Part shown: positions 25,977 to 34,748 of the stretch, one piece after another
Layout of the letters: the number at the start of each line of letters is the position of its first letter
Position numbering within the stretch: position 1 is the stretch's first letter
Assembly (NCBI GenBank): GCA_022711755.1
Contig: JAKLEA010000017.1
Span: forward strand, 56,251 to 120,250
Reading direction: 5' to 3'
DNA from: Planctomycetota bacterium
Lineage (GTDB): Bacteria > Planctomycetota > Brocadiia > SM23-32 > JAKLEA01
DNA: 64,000 nt
Made by a program: the position numbers and the translations under genes
The notes under the pieces: generated by a model
Told to the model about the DNA's origin: nothing
Databases searched by the model: none
Seen by the model: the letters and a program-made list of their open reading frames with translations, nothing else

Positions 25977-28900
25977 ATGGAAGGATCGCTGGGAAATATC
26001 GCGAGCGCCGTGTCGCGGGTGGCCGCCGCGCGGACGCGCCGTGCGCTCTCGGCGGGCGCCGCAGGGGTTGTCCTGCTGCTTGCGGGGGGATATGTCCTCG
26101 TCAGCGCGCTTGATATCGCGCTGAAGCTTCATGTCGGCGTCAGGGCGATCGCGTTCGGGGCATCCGCCGGCCTGCTGGTCATCGTGGCGGGTTCCGCCCT
26201 GCGCGCCGCGCGCCGCGCGTCGGGAAAGCTGCTGGATGCCGCAGGCATTATTGAAAGGAGCCATCCCGAGATTGAAACGACAATCTCGACCGCGCTGGAA
26301 TTCGGGTTGGACGCCGCGAAGACTTCGTCACAGTCCTCCCCGGCCATCATTGAAGCGCTGGCCCGCGAGGCGGAGAGGAGGTCCGCGCATCTTGACCTTC
26401 GAAAGGCGGTCAGATGGCGCAAGGTCGCGCTGCTCGCGCTGGCGGCGTTCGCCTGCATCGCTTCCGGAACGGGGTACTGGATTGCGTATCCTTACCTGGC
26501 GCAGCGCACGTTCCTGCGCTTCTTCGCGCCGTGGCTGCCGACGCCGGAGCCGACGTTGACGCTGGTTGACGTGACCCCCGGAAACGCCGAAGTCCCGCGC
26601 CTGCGCAACTTCGAGGTGAAGGCCCGTCTCGGCGGCGCGCGAATTCCCGGCAAGGCGGAGATTCTCTACGCCTTCGGACCGGACGACGGCAAGACCGTCT
26701 GGCAGCGCGACGTTATGAGCGCGGGCGAATCCGGCGGCGTGAAATTCGTGTTCCATCGCCTCGCGGAGGACGCGCGATATCGAGTGGCCGCCGGGGACTG
26801 CCTTACCCCCGTCTTCACGGCGTCGGTCTTCGAGGAGCCGAACGTCGTCAGGATGGAAATCGAGCTGCGTTATCCGGCATACACCCGAACGCCCCCGACG
26901 GTTGACGCTGACGCGCTGGGGCCGATCAAGGCCATCCGCGGAACCGAGGTCCGCCTGACGGCGCGCTGCAACAATCCCCTGCGATCGGCGGAGATCGAAT
27001 TCTCCGCAAAGGGAATCAGGCTGCCGGGACAGGTCGAGGGGAACAAAGCCGCCTTCAACTTCACAGTAATGGATACCGACCGGTATCGCATCCGCCTGAC
27101 GGACGCCCGGGGGAAACAGAATTCGGAATCCCCTGATTATGCGATAGAAGCGCTGGAGGACAGGCTGCCGGTCGTAAAGCTCACGCGCCCGGGGCGAAAC
27201 CTCAAGGTCACGAAAACCGCCGAGATTCCGATGAGCGTGACGGCGGAGGACGATTTCGGAGTGACCGAGACGGGCATCGTCTACAAGCTGAAAACATTCG
27301 ACGAAAACCGGATGCCGTTCAAGCAGTTTGCCGAACTCGTCAAGTCCGCGACTGAAAGGAAGGATTTTTACCTCGAAGGGATGGAACTGGCGGACACGGA
27401 CGTCATCACCTACTGGGCATACGCATACGACAATGACACCGTCAGCGGGCCGAAGGAGGGGACTTCGGAGCTTTATTTCATCGAGATCAGGCCCTACGGC
27501 GAGCAGTTCAAGGAGGCGCCGGAGAGCGCTTCGATGCCGGGCATGGAGAACAACGATCTGGTCGCCAAACTGGACGACATCATCGAGCTTCAGAAGGGGA
27601 TAATCCGCGACACGTTCAGCCTGGACAAACAGTGGAAGCTGGAGCCGGTTTATCAGAAGCACCGCAGCGGGCTTCAGCACCTGGCCACGAGGCAGAGCGC
27701 GCTTGGCCGGAACACGAACGCGCTGGCGTCAAAGCTTGCCTACGGGCTGATGCGCAACAAGCTGACCGAACACCTCGACAGGCTTCAGCACATCGAGGCG
27801 GCGTTCAATGAAATGATAATGGCGGCGTACTGGCTTGAGCCGGAGGACGCAGCCCAGATCAGCGCGGCCAGGGCGCTGGACAAGGAGAACACGGCGCTCT
27901 ACCACCTTTATCGAGCCAAGCGCGACCTGATACACCTGATAAGCAAGGCCAAAAGTCCCGAGGAAAGCAAGCAACTCAGCCAGGCGCTTCAACAGGCGCT
28001 GGACATGGCCAGACAGTTCGACCAGCAGCAGGAGCGGAGCAAAACAAGCGAACTGAAGAAGCGGGCCGAGGAGCTTGAAAAGCTCAAGCAGGAGCAGAGC
28101 GAGATCAACCGCGATCTGCGGGAGATGGCGGTGGAGAAACTGCGGGAGCAACGCGGCGACCAGCAACAACAGAATCAGCAGCAGAACGACCAGGCCAAAG
28201 CGCAACAACAACCGCAACCGTCTCAGCAGCAGTCCCAACAGCAATCGCAGCAGGTGCAACAATCGCAACAGCAATCCCAACAATCTCAACAGCAGGCGAA
28301 CGCGCAGGCCGGAGCGCAACAACAGTCGGAGAATCAGCAGCAGCCGTCGGCGCAGACTCAGGCACAGGAGACTCCGTCTGTCGCGCAGCGGCAGCAGAAC
28401 GCCGCTGAGAAAGCGAAAAGCCTGTATCAGCAGTTGCACGCGCTGAGCCAGATTGACCCGTCCGCGCCAATAGAGCCGCTGCGGCAGATTGAGAACGCTT
28501 ACGCCGAGATGAAAGAGGCGGAGAAATTCGCCAGAGAAAACGCGCCGGACGAGGCCAGGGACAGGGGCAAGAAGGCCGAAGACAGGCTGCGCGACGCATC
28601 GCGCGAGCTTCAGCGCCAGATGGAGAAGGACCTGGCGCAGCGGTTGAAGGGCATGGCCGACAAGGCGTCCCGCATGGCCTCCGATCAGAAGGATCTGGCC
28701 GAAAAGACGAGGCAACAGGCCGAGGCCAAACCGCAGCAAAGCCAATCCCGCGAACCGCAGGCCCAGAACCAGGCTCCGGGCGAGGCCCAAGCCGCGCAGA
28801 AGCAGGAAGGCGCTCCACATGCCCAACCTCCCCAGGGCGCAAATGCCGCGCAACAAGCCGGTTCCGAAAAGACTGCGACTGCCGCCTCACAGTCCGGCGG

Positions 28901-30692
28901 CGAACAGGTGAAGTCTGACGGAAAACCGGGAACTCAGAAGGCTGCCGGGGAACAATCTCCCCCGCAAGGCGCTGAGCAATCCGATGCGAAGGATGCCCTG
29001 ACTAAAAGTCAACAGGGACTGGCGCGCGATCTTGAGGGAATTAAAACCGAGCTACAGGACGTGACTCCCAAGGCGGCGGAAGCCGCGCCTGAGATCGGGA
29101 AGAAACTGGAGGAAATCAGGAACGACGTCTCCGCGAAGGGAACCGGCAGGGACATGGAGAACGCGGAGCGCGCCATTCAGGAAAATCGCCCGGCGGACGC
29201 GGTTCCGGCGCAGGAAAAAGCCGCGAAGGATATGGAGCAGATTGCCGGAGACCTTCGCGCGGCGTCCGACGCCTTCCGCATGTCCGACAGCGAGAAGCTG
29301 GCGAAGGCCGCGGAGAAGGCCTCGGAGCTTACGCGGCGACAGAAGGAATTGAACCGCGAATATGACGCCGCGCGGGACGCCGCAGCGCGGGAAGATCAGA
29401 AACCCATGTCCGGCGACAAGGCGGCGGAATTGACCGCTCGGCAGGAGGAAGTCCGCAAGGGAACCGAAGAGCTTGGCAAACAGGCGTCGAAAATCCGCGC
29501 CGCGCAGGACAGCGGGCTGGCCGAGAGGCTGAAGGAATCGCTTGATCAAGCGCAGGCGGAGATGGAGGCCGCGCGCAAGTCCGCGCCGATTCGTCCGGAC
29601 CTGAGCGCCCAGTCAGGCAGGGAGGCGGACAGGAAGCTGGAGGCCGCAGCCGAATCGCTGAAAGACCTGATGGGCGATTCTATCAACAGGCAACTGTCCG
29701 AGGCCCTGAGCCGGGCGCAGGAGGCGCGCCGCGCGCAGGACGAGGCATTGCGCAAGATGTCCGAAGCGGCGCAAGGAGCGGCGCAGTCGGCTCAGCAATC
29801 CGCCGCCCAGCCGTCCGCCGACGGCAAGGCCGAGTCAAGAGCGCAGGCGCTGAGCCGCCAGGCCGGATCAGCCCAGGGCGAAGCGGCGGAACTGACAAAG
29901 CAGACTCTGGAGGAACTGAAAACCGCGCGAGATCAGGCGAAGACGGCCGATCCGCAAACGGGCGAGAGAGTTGAGTCGGCGCGAAAGCAACTTGAAGATA
30001 CCAAAACGCTGGACAAGATGGATGCGGCGAAGAAGAGCCTGCAGGAGGGCAGACCTTCCGAGGCCGGACAGCCGGCGAAGTCCGCCCGCGCGGACCTTGC
30101 CGCGACTGAGCGCAGCCTGGAGGGGTTGCTGGAGGACAGAACATCACCGCCAATGAGCCGCCTCAAGCGGTTGAAGGACGAGGCCGAGCAGATATCAAAA
30201 AGCGCCAAGGCGCTGGCGGAAGAGACCGCCCGGAAGACCGAAAGCGCCGATGCCGAAAAAGGCAAGGCCGCCCCGCAAGGCGCGGACGCTCCCGGCGATG
30301 CCGAATCGGCAAAATCCGCCCAGGAGGGCATACCGCAGGAGAAACCGGCGGACGCGAGGGAAAAGCTGGACGAACTGGTCAGACGCGCCGACGCCTTGCA
30401 GGAGCGTCTTTCCGCCGGGGACATCAAAGAGGAACACCGCGAGAGGATGCGAAAGGCGCAGACCGCGCTGCGCGAAGCCCAATCGCAGATGGGTTCCGGC
30501 CAGCCTTCCGAGGCGTCGCCTGGACTCAACAGCGCGTCGGAGGCAATCTCGTCCGTCGCGGAGGGGCTTGTGGAGGAGATGCAAAAGCTTGTCGAGAGAC
30601 GGGACAAGCGATCCGGAATCGTAGAAACCCCGCCGGAAGATTATCGTGGTTCGATAGAAAAGTATTACAAAGCATTATCCGATGCAAAGTAA
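25977..30692 (+). CDS. DUF4175-family membrane protein with polyglutamine stretch and long coiled coils
   Basis: A 1571-residue protein. Three hydrophobic helices lie near the N-terminus (about 22-42, 48-68, 142-162), with an IIERSHPEIETTISTALEFG segment between the second and third. A beta-rich domain (about 190-510, including VKLTRPGRNLKV) probably faces the periplasm. The rest is predicted alpha-helical coiled coil, with a Gln-rich block at 729-807 and very high Glu/Lys/Ala content to the end. This arrangement matches DUF4175 proteins of Planctomycetes-type genomes, whose role is unknown; the usual MoxR/DUF58 neighbours are not present here. It is long for the family, mainly because of the coiled-coil tail. 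A structural or adhesive envelope function is inference. Confidence 0.75.
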   Translation: MEGSLGNIASAVSRVAAARTRRALSAGAAGVVLLLAGGYVLVSALDIALKLHVGVRAIAFGASAGLLVIVAGSALRAARRASGKLLDAAGIIERSHPEIETTISTALEFGLDAAKTSSQSSPAIIEALAREAERRSAHLDLRKAVRWRKVALLALAAFACIASGTGYWIAYPYLAQRTFLRFFAPWLPTPEPTLTLVDVTPGNAEVPRLRNFEVKARLGGARIPGKAEILYAFGPDDGKTVWQRDVMSAGESGGVKFVFHRLAEDARYRVAAGDCLTPVFTASVFEEPNVVRMEIELRYPAYTRTPPTVDADALGPIKAIRGTEVRLTARCNNPLRSAEIEFSAKGIRLPGQVEGNKAAFNFTVMDTDRYRIRLTDARGKQNSESPDYAIEALEDRLPVVKLTRPGRNLKVTKTAEIPMSVTAEDDFGVTETGIVYKLKTFDENRMPFKQFAELVKSATERKDFYLEGMELADTDVITYWAYAYDNDTVSGPKEGTSELYFIEIRPYGEQFKEAPESASMPGMENNDLVAKLDDIIELQKGIIRDTFSLDKQWKLEPVYQKHRSGLQHLATRQSALGRNTNALASKLAYGLMRNKLTEHLDRLQHIEAAFNEMIMAAYWLEPEDAAQISAARALDKENTALYHLYRAKRDLIHLISKAKSPEESKQLSQALQQALDMARQFDQQQERSKTSELKKRAEELEKLKQEQSEINRDLREMAVEKLREQRGDQQQQNQQQNDQAKAQQQPQPSQQQSQQQSQQVQQSQQQSQQSQQQANAQAGAQQQSENQQQPSAQTQAQETPSVAQRQQNAAEKAKSLYQQLHALSQIDPSAPIEPLRQIENAYAEMKEAEKFARENAPDEARDRGKKAEDRLRDASRELQRQMEKDLAQRLKGMADKASRMASDQKDLAEKTRQQAEAKPQQSQSREPQAQNQAPGEAQAAQKQEGAPHAQPPQGANAAQQAGSEKTATAASQSGGEQVKSDGKPGTQKAAGEQSPPQGAEQSDAKDALTKSQQGLARDLEGIKTELQDVTPKAAEAAPEIGKKLEEIRNDVSAKGTGRDMENAERAIQENRPADAVPAQEKAAKDMEQIAGDLRAASDAFRMSDSEKLAKAAEKASELTRRQKELNREYDAARDAAAREDQKPMSGDKAAELTARQEEVRKGTEELGKQASKIRAAQDSGLAERLKESLDQAQAEMEAARKSAPIRPDLSAQSGREADRKLEAAAESLKDLMGDSINRQLSEALSRAQEARRAQDEALRKMSEAAQGAAQSAQQSAAQPSADGKAESRAQALSRQAGSAQGEAAELTKQTLEELKTARDQAKTADPQTGERVESARKQLEDTKTLDKMDAAKKSLQEGRPSEAGQPAKSARADLAATERSLEGLLEDRTSPPMSRLKRLKDEAEQISKSAKALAEETARKTESADAEKGKAAPQGADAPGDAESAKSAQEGIPQEKPADAREKLDELVRRADALQERLSAGDIKEEHRERMRKAQTALREAQSQMGSGQPSEASPGLNSASEAISSVAEGLVEEMQKLVERRDKRSGIVETPPEDYRGSIEKYYKALSDAK
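28161..28397 (+). repeat. polyglutamine-coding low-complexity tract inside the DUF4175 gene
   Basis: Residues 729-807 of the protein contain 43 Gln in 79 positions, encoded by a mix of CAG and CAA codons interspersed with Ser, Asn and Ala. The codon mixture shows it is not a recent pure trinucleotide expansion. Confidence 0.9.
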
Positions 30693-30764
30693 CCTGAGCG
30701 TCGTCGGGGCCGGGAATTGCCCGGGATCAGAAAACCCACATCCATGCGCGGCGAGAGGTTGTCA

Positions 30765-32291
30765 CTACTGCAGGTCCCGCTTGAGGACCTTGCCGCTTGC
30801 GTTGCGGGGCAGGGCGTCGCGGAACTCAACGAAATGCGGAATTTTGTAGTTCGCCAGATGCCCCGCGCAGTGCTTCTTGATGTCAAGTTCCCCGAGTTCA
30901 TGCCCGGGGCGCGGCACGACCACGGCCTTCACAAGCTCGCCGAGATACGCCCTGACTCCCGTGGCCGGGATGCCCACGACCGCCGCCTCAAGAACGCCGG
31001 GGTGCTGCATGATCACGTTCTCAACCTCCAGCGCGTAGACGTTCTCGCCGCCGACAATAATCATCTCCTTGGAGCGTCCCTTGATGTAGAGGAATCCCTC
31101 CTCGTCGCTGCATGCAAGGTCGCCCGTGCGGAACCAGCCGTCCGGCGTCATGGATTTCTCCAGCAGGCCGTCCTGCTTCCAGTAACCGGGGATGATGTTG
31201 TCCCTGTGGAAGCAGAGTTCTCCGACCCGGCCTTTCGGCAAGTCAAGCCCGTCGTCCCCGATGATGCGCGTGTGGATTTCCGGCAGCGGCTTACCTACTG
31301 AATCAGGATGGAGCAGCGCGTCCGCGCTGGGCAGGACGTGGGTCATCGAGATCGTCTCGGTCAGGCCGAAGAAGTTGTGCAGGCTCGCGCGGGGGAAGCG
31401 CTCCCGCAGCATCTGGATGGTCCGCGTGGGCATGACCGACCCGGCGTAGGCGATAAGCCGCACGCTGGACAGGTCGTATGTCTCAAGGCCTTCCAACGTC
31501 GTCAGGAAGTAGAACATCGTCGGCACGCCCATGAACGTCGTGATCCGATGCTTCTGTATCAGCTCGACCAGATAACGCATGTCGGCCTTTGGCGCGACGA
31601 CGATTGTGCTGCCGAGGTACGCGCCGCTGGGCAGCATGCTGTAGAGCGCGGTGCAATGGAACATCGGCACGACAAGCAGGTGGACGTCCTCGTGGCGGAA
31701 GCTCTGGGCGATGATGGCGTTGCGCACGTTGAAGAAGATGTCGCAGTGCCGCATCATCGCGCCCTTCGGCCTGCCTGTCGTGCCGCTGGTGTGCATGATG
31801 ATGACGAGGCCTTCGGGATCGGCTTCGGGTTCAGCGCAGGGCGTTATCTCATGCCCGGCGAGTTGTTCGTAGGAGACTGCGTCCCCTTCCGGGGAACCGC
31901 CGACAGCGACGATATGTTTCACGCAGGATGACTGCCTGGCATGACCGATGACGTTGCCCCATACGCTCGCGTGCAGGAACAGGATGGAGGCGTCCGCGTT
32001 CTCGATGACGTGGCGCATCTCCTCAGCCCGGAGGCGGATGTTCACCGGGACCACGACCGCGCCCGCTTTCACGACGGCCCAGTAGATGAGGCAGTATTCC
32101 AGGCAGTTGGGCATCGCGACGCTGACGCGGTCGCCGGGGCGCAGGCCGAATTCCGCGGCCATTGCAGAGCGCAGCCTGTCCGTGATTTTGTCCGCCTCGC
32201 GGAAGGTGACGCTCGCGTCGTCGCAGATGAAGGCCGTCTTCACCGGGAACTTCTCAACCGTGTTGCGCCAGACGTCCCTGAGAGTCTTCAT
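30765..32291 (-). CDS. acyl-CoA synthetase / AMP-dependent acid-CoA ligase
   Basis: 508 residues of the ANL (adenylate-forming) superfamily. The P-loop-like motif HTSGTTGRPKGAMM lies near residue 170, YAGSVMP and FFGLTETISMTHV near 285-315, GWFRTGDL near 385 and the C-terminal catalytic-Lys motif NASGKVLKRDLQ at the end. All catalytic segments are present; it should activate a carboxylic acid, most likely a fatty acid, to its CoA thioester. It is last in the lptB - GT87 - ligase operon and overlaps the GT87 gene by 38 bases, suggesting the product feeds lipid or lipoglycan assembly (inference). Confidence 0.88.
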   Translation of the reverse strand: MKTLRDVWRNTVEKFPVKTAFICDDASVTFREADKITDRLRSAMAAEFGLRPGDRVSVAMPNCLEYCLIYWAVVKAGAVVVPVNIRLRAEEMRHVIENADASILFLHASVWGNVIGHARQSSCVKHIVAVGGSPEGDAVSYEQLAGHEITPCAEPEADPEGLVIIMHTSGTTGRPKGAMMRHCDIFFNVRNAIIAQSFRHEDVHLLVVPMFHCTALYSMLPSGAYLGSTIVVAPKADMRYLVELIQKHRITTFMGVPTMFYFLTTLEGLETYDLSSVRLIAYAGSVMPTRTIQMLRERFPRASLHNFFGLTETISMTHVLPSADALLHPDSVGKPLPEIHTRIIGDDGLDLPKGRVGELCFHRDNIIPGYWKQDGLLEKSMTPDGWFRTGDLACSDEEGFLYIKGRSKEMIIVGGENVYALEVENVIMQHPGVLEAAVVGIPATGVRAYLGELVKAVVVPRPGHELGELDIKKHCAGHLANYKIPHFVEFRDALPRNASGKVLKRDLQ

Positions 32292-33672
32292 CGTCCATCC
32301 TTTCCGTCATATCGGGCGATTCGGCGTATCCCATCAGGCCCACAAGAATCAGAAGCTCCCCGGCGATGTACTTCGCCGAGAAAATGAAGTCAACCGTGGC
32401 TGAGGACGATATCTCGCCCATGCCTGCCCGGTTATCAGGAATCGCGACAAGAAGAATGCCTGCGGACAGCGCGGCCAGAATCCGGGGATTTCCGGCCCTG
32501 AGCGTTTTGTATTCGCGCATGACGAGGACGCCGACGGGCAACAGCCAGACCGTGTTCGACACCCGCGTCACCGGCGCGCTGAGCAGGATGATGGCAAGAA
32601 CAGCATACCACCACGCGAATTCCCGAATTGGGGACATTCCTCCAGCCGAAGGATCGCAACATCCAGAGCCCTTGCGGACATGGCGGACGAACAGCGCGAA
32701 GATCGCCGCAAACACACAGATGGAAGGAAGGCTGAGGCTGACGATAGTTCCCATCCGAAGCAACCCCAGGTAGATCGCATAAGCGATTGATGGGCAGCCG
32801 ATGCACTCGAAGAAATTGATCAGGTAGAGCCTGCCTTCGGCCCTGAGATAATCCTCCGGAATGCCAACCAGGAGAGGCGCAAGCTCCTTGTCAGGCAACC
32901 AGTATTCTAACGTTCCGCCCGCCTCGAAATAGGAAATGCGCGGCATCTGGACGACAATGTAGTCGTAGATTTCATCCGGGCCGTTGAATATCAACGACAG
33001 GATGGAAATGGCGATAATCCCCGCCGCCAGCCCCGCAAGGGCGCGGGTCTTTCGGCGCAGGATCAGGAATGGGACGATCAGCGCGACGTGCAGCTTCAAC
33101 AGAACCGCCAGAGCGAGCAGCGCCCCGGCGGCTGCGTCACGCCGTCCCCCGCCGCGAGCCATTAAGACCACGGCGCCCGCGCAGAGCGGGAAGGTGAATC
33201 CGTCAATCTGCCCGCGCTCGACAAGTATGAGCGTCGGATGGAACAGCAGCATCAGCGCCAGCCCCGCCACAACCAGCCGCCCGGCGTTCCTGCCCCCGAG
33301 AAACACCGCGCTGATCAACATTCCGACCGCGACTCCGGCCATGCTCACAGCCGCCCAGACTGCCTTCGCCCGGGCATAAGGAAGCGCGGCAATCGGCCTG
33401 AAAAGGGTCGCCGCGAAGGGCGGATAAAGGAAGCGGCTGTGTTTGCGCCGTGCAATGCCGAACCAGATGTCCGGGGAATGCTTCGGATAGTTGCGATAAG
33501 GGTTGAGTCCGAGCGATTCGCTCCTGCCCGCGATGTAAAACGCGGCGAAATCAATCTGCATACCGTCCCTTACGATCTGCGCCGAAAGGACGGCCAGCCT
33601 GAAGGCCGCAAGCGCGAGCAGGCAGCCCGCAAGCGCGAAAACGGACGGTCTTGCGCGGGTGGACAGGCTCAT
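32254..33672 (-). CDS. GT87/DUF2029-family membrane glycosyltransferase
   Basis: 472 residues with about 10 hydrophobic helices. After the first helix comes IDFAAFYIAGR, the first-loop acidic motif of GT-C enzymes (D41), then NPYRNYP and RFLYPPFAA, which are characteristic of the polyprenol-phosphate-mannose-dependent GT87 family. Such enzymes transfer a sugar from a lipid carrier outside the membrane. The start codon is ATG 33672, 41 bases after lptB; its stop lies inside the acyl-CoA ligase gene. Confidence 0.8.
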   Translation of the reverse strand: MSLSTRARPSVFALAGCLLALAAFRLAVLSAQIVRDGMQIDFAAFYIAGRSESLGLNPYRNYPKHSPDIWFGIARRKHSRFLYPPFAATLFRPIAALPYARAKAVWAAVSMAGVAVGMLISAVFLGGRNAGRLVVAGLALMLLFHPTLILVERGQIDGFTFPLCAGAVVLMARGGGRRDAAAGALLALAVLLKLHVALIVPFLILRRKTRALAGLAAGIIAISILSLIFNGPDEIYDYIVVQMPRISYFEAGGTLEYWLPDKELAPLLVGIPEDYLRAEGRLYLINFFECIGCPSIAYAIYLGLLRMGTIVSLSLPSICVFAAIFALFVRHVRKGSGCCDPSAGGMSPIREFAWWYAVLAIILLSAPVTRVSNTVWLLPVGVLVMREYKTLRAGNPRILAALSAGILLVAIPDNRAGMGEISSSATVDFIFSAKYIAGELLILVGLMGYAESPDMTERMDDEDSQGRLAQHG

Positions 33673-33713
33673 TCGGCGTTTCCCGAAGACCGGAAGGACG
33701 GGACGGGCGTCGT

Positions 33714-34553
33714 TCAGCGCGGTTCGACGCCGGGGTTATTGTAATCCGGCAGCGGCTCAAACTCCTCCTCCGGCGCGGCTCCGGAGCCGTTGGCCCCGCG
33801 GGACGACCCCGGGCGCTGTTCTTCGATAACCGAGGCCGCCAGCCGCTCGCCCAGGTAAAACCGGCGGGCCAGCGGGTCATGCACGATCTCCTCCGTTGTT
33901 CCGCTGCTGACGACCGCGCCTTCGCTGATGACGTAGGAGCGGTCGGTTATCGTCAGGGCGTCTCGCACGTTATGGTCGGTGATGAGGACCGCCATGCCCT
34001 TCTCGCGCAGGCCCTGGACGATATCCTGTATTTCAGCCACCGCGATGGGGTCAATGCCCGTGAAAGGCTCGTCAAGCAGGATGAGCGACGGGTTGCCGAT
34101 AAGCGCGCGGGCGATCTCCAGCCTTCGCCGCTCCCCGCCGGAGAGGGTGTAGGCCATGTTTTCCAGAAGGTGCTTGAGGCCGAACTCGGAGAGCAACTGG
34201 TCGCGCACGGCAAGACGTTCCCGCTGGGGATAACGCATCATCTCCAGGAAGGACATGAGGTTGTCGCCGACGGTCATGCCCCGGATGATCGAAGGCTCCT
34301 GGGCCAGGTATCCCATCCCCCGCCGCGCGCGGCGGAACATGGGCAGTTTCGTGATATCCTCGCCGTGGAAGAAAACCTGCCCGTTCTCCGGGCGGATCAT
34401 GCCTATCGTCATACGGAAAGCCGTCGTCTTGCCGGCGCCGTTGGGACCGAGGAGTCCGACGATTTCCCCCGGGCCGACATCGAAGCAGAGCTTGTTGACG
34501 ACCGTTCGCTTGCCGTAGCGCTTGGTCAGGTTTTTCACGTCGAGCAGTTTCAC
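33714..34553 (-). CDS. lptB: LPS-export ABC transporter ATP-binding protein LptB
   Basis: Energises extraction of lipopolysaccharide from the inner membrane with LptFG. 279 residues: Walker A GPNGAGKTT near 38, Q-loop YLAQEPSI, signature LSGGERRRLEIARAL, Walker B LILLDEPFTG, and H-loop TDHNVRD. The DITKLPMFRRAR...YLAQEPSIIRGMTV sequence is diagnostic of LptB. The C-terminal ~40 residues are an extra Pro/Glu-rich tail. No lptFG, lptA or lptC are in the window. It heads the minus-strand operon and has its own promoter. Confidence 0.93.
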   Translation of the reverse strand: MKLLDVKNLTKRYGKRTVVNKLCFDVGPGEIVGLLGPNGAGKTTAFRMTIGMIRPENGQVFFHGEDITKLPMFRRARRGMGYLAQEPSIIRGMTVGDNLMSFLEMMRYPQRERLAVRDQLLSEFGLKHLLENMAYTLSGGERRRLEIARALIGNPSLILLDEPFTGIDPIAVAEIQDIVQGLREKGMAVLITDHNVRDALTITDRSYVISEGAVVSSGTTEEIVHDPLARRFYLGERLAASVIEEQRPGSSRGANGSGAAPEEEFEPLPDYNNPGVEPR

Positions 34554-34562
34554 GATTGAACG

Positions 34563-34591
34563 ATTCTATCCCGCTCCGGTCGGACGCGCAA
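34563..34591 (-). promoter_or_regulatory. promoter of the lptB operon
   Basis: On the minus strand, TTGCGC (34591-34586), a 17-base spacer, and TAGAAT (34568-34563), 10 bases before the ATG. The short leader implies a near-leaderless transcript or a slightly different start. Confidence 0.5.
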
Positions 34592-34609
34592 TATCGGGCG
34601 TCGCTGTTG

Positions 34610-34638
34610 TTGAACGACGCTGATGGCGCAAGTAGAAT
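34610..34638 (+). promoter_or_regulatory. promoter of gatB
   Basis: TTGAAC (34610-34615), 17-base spacer, TAGAAT (34633-34638). It is back-to-back with the lptB promoter and leaves a leader of about 105 bases, including a GCGGGC/GCCCGC hairpin near 34698-34721. Confidence 0.55.
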
Positions 34639-34748
34639 GAAGTCTTCTCGAATAATGGACGGACATGGCTCGCAAGTCCGATCTTGAAAAAGCTGAAGGC
34701 GCGCGGGCGGGGTTGCCCGCAGGCCGGAAAAAAACGGAAGGAAATCCC

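Noticed and set aside
26328..27680. 450-codon minus-strand open frame
   Set aside because: Antisense to the beta-rich domain of the DUF4175 gene, with shadow composition and no recognisable motif.
28161..28397. CRISPR-like or tandem DNA repeat
   Set aside because: The periodicity is that of Gln codons in a continuous reading frame; there are no spacers.
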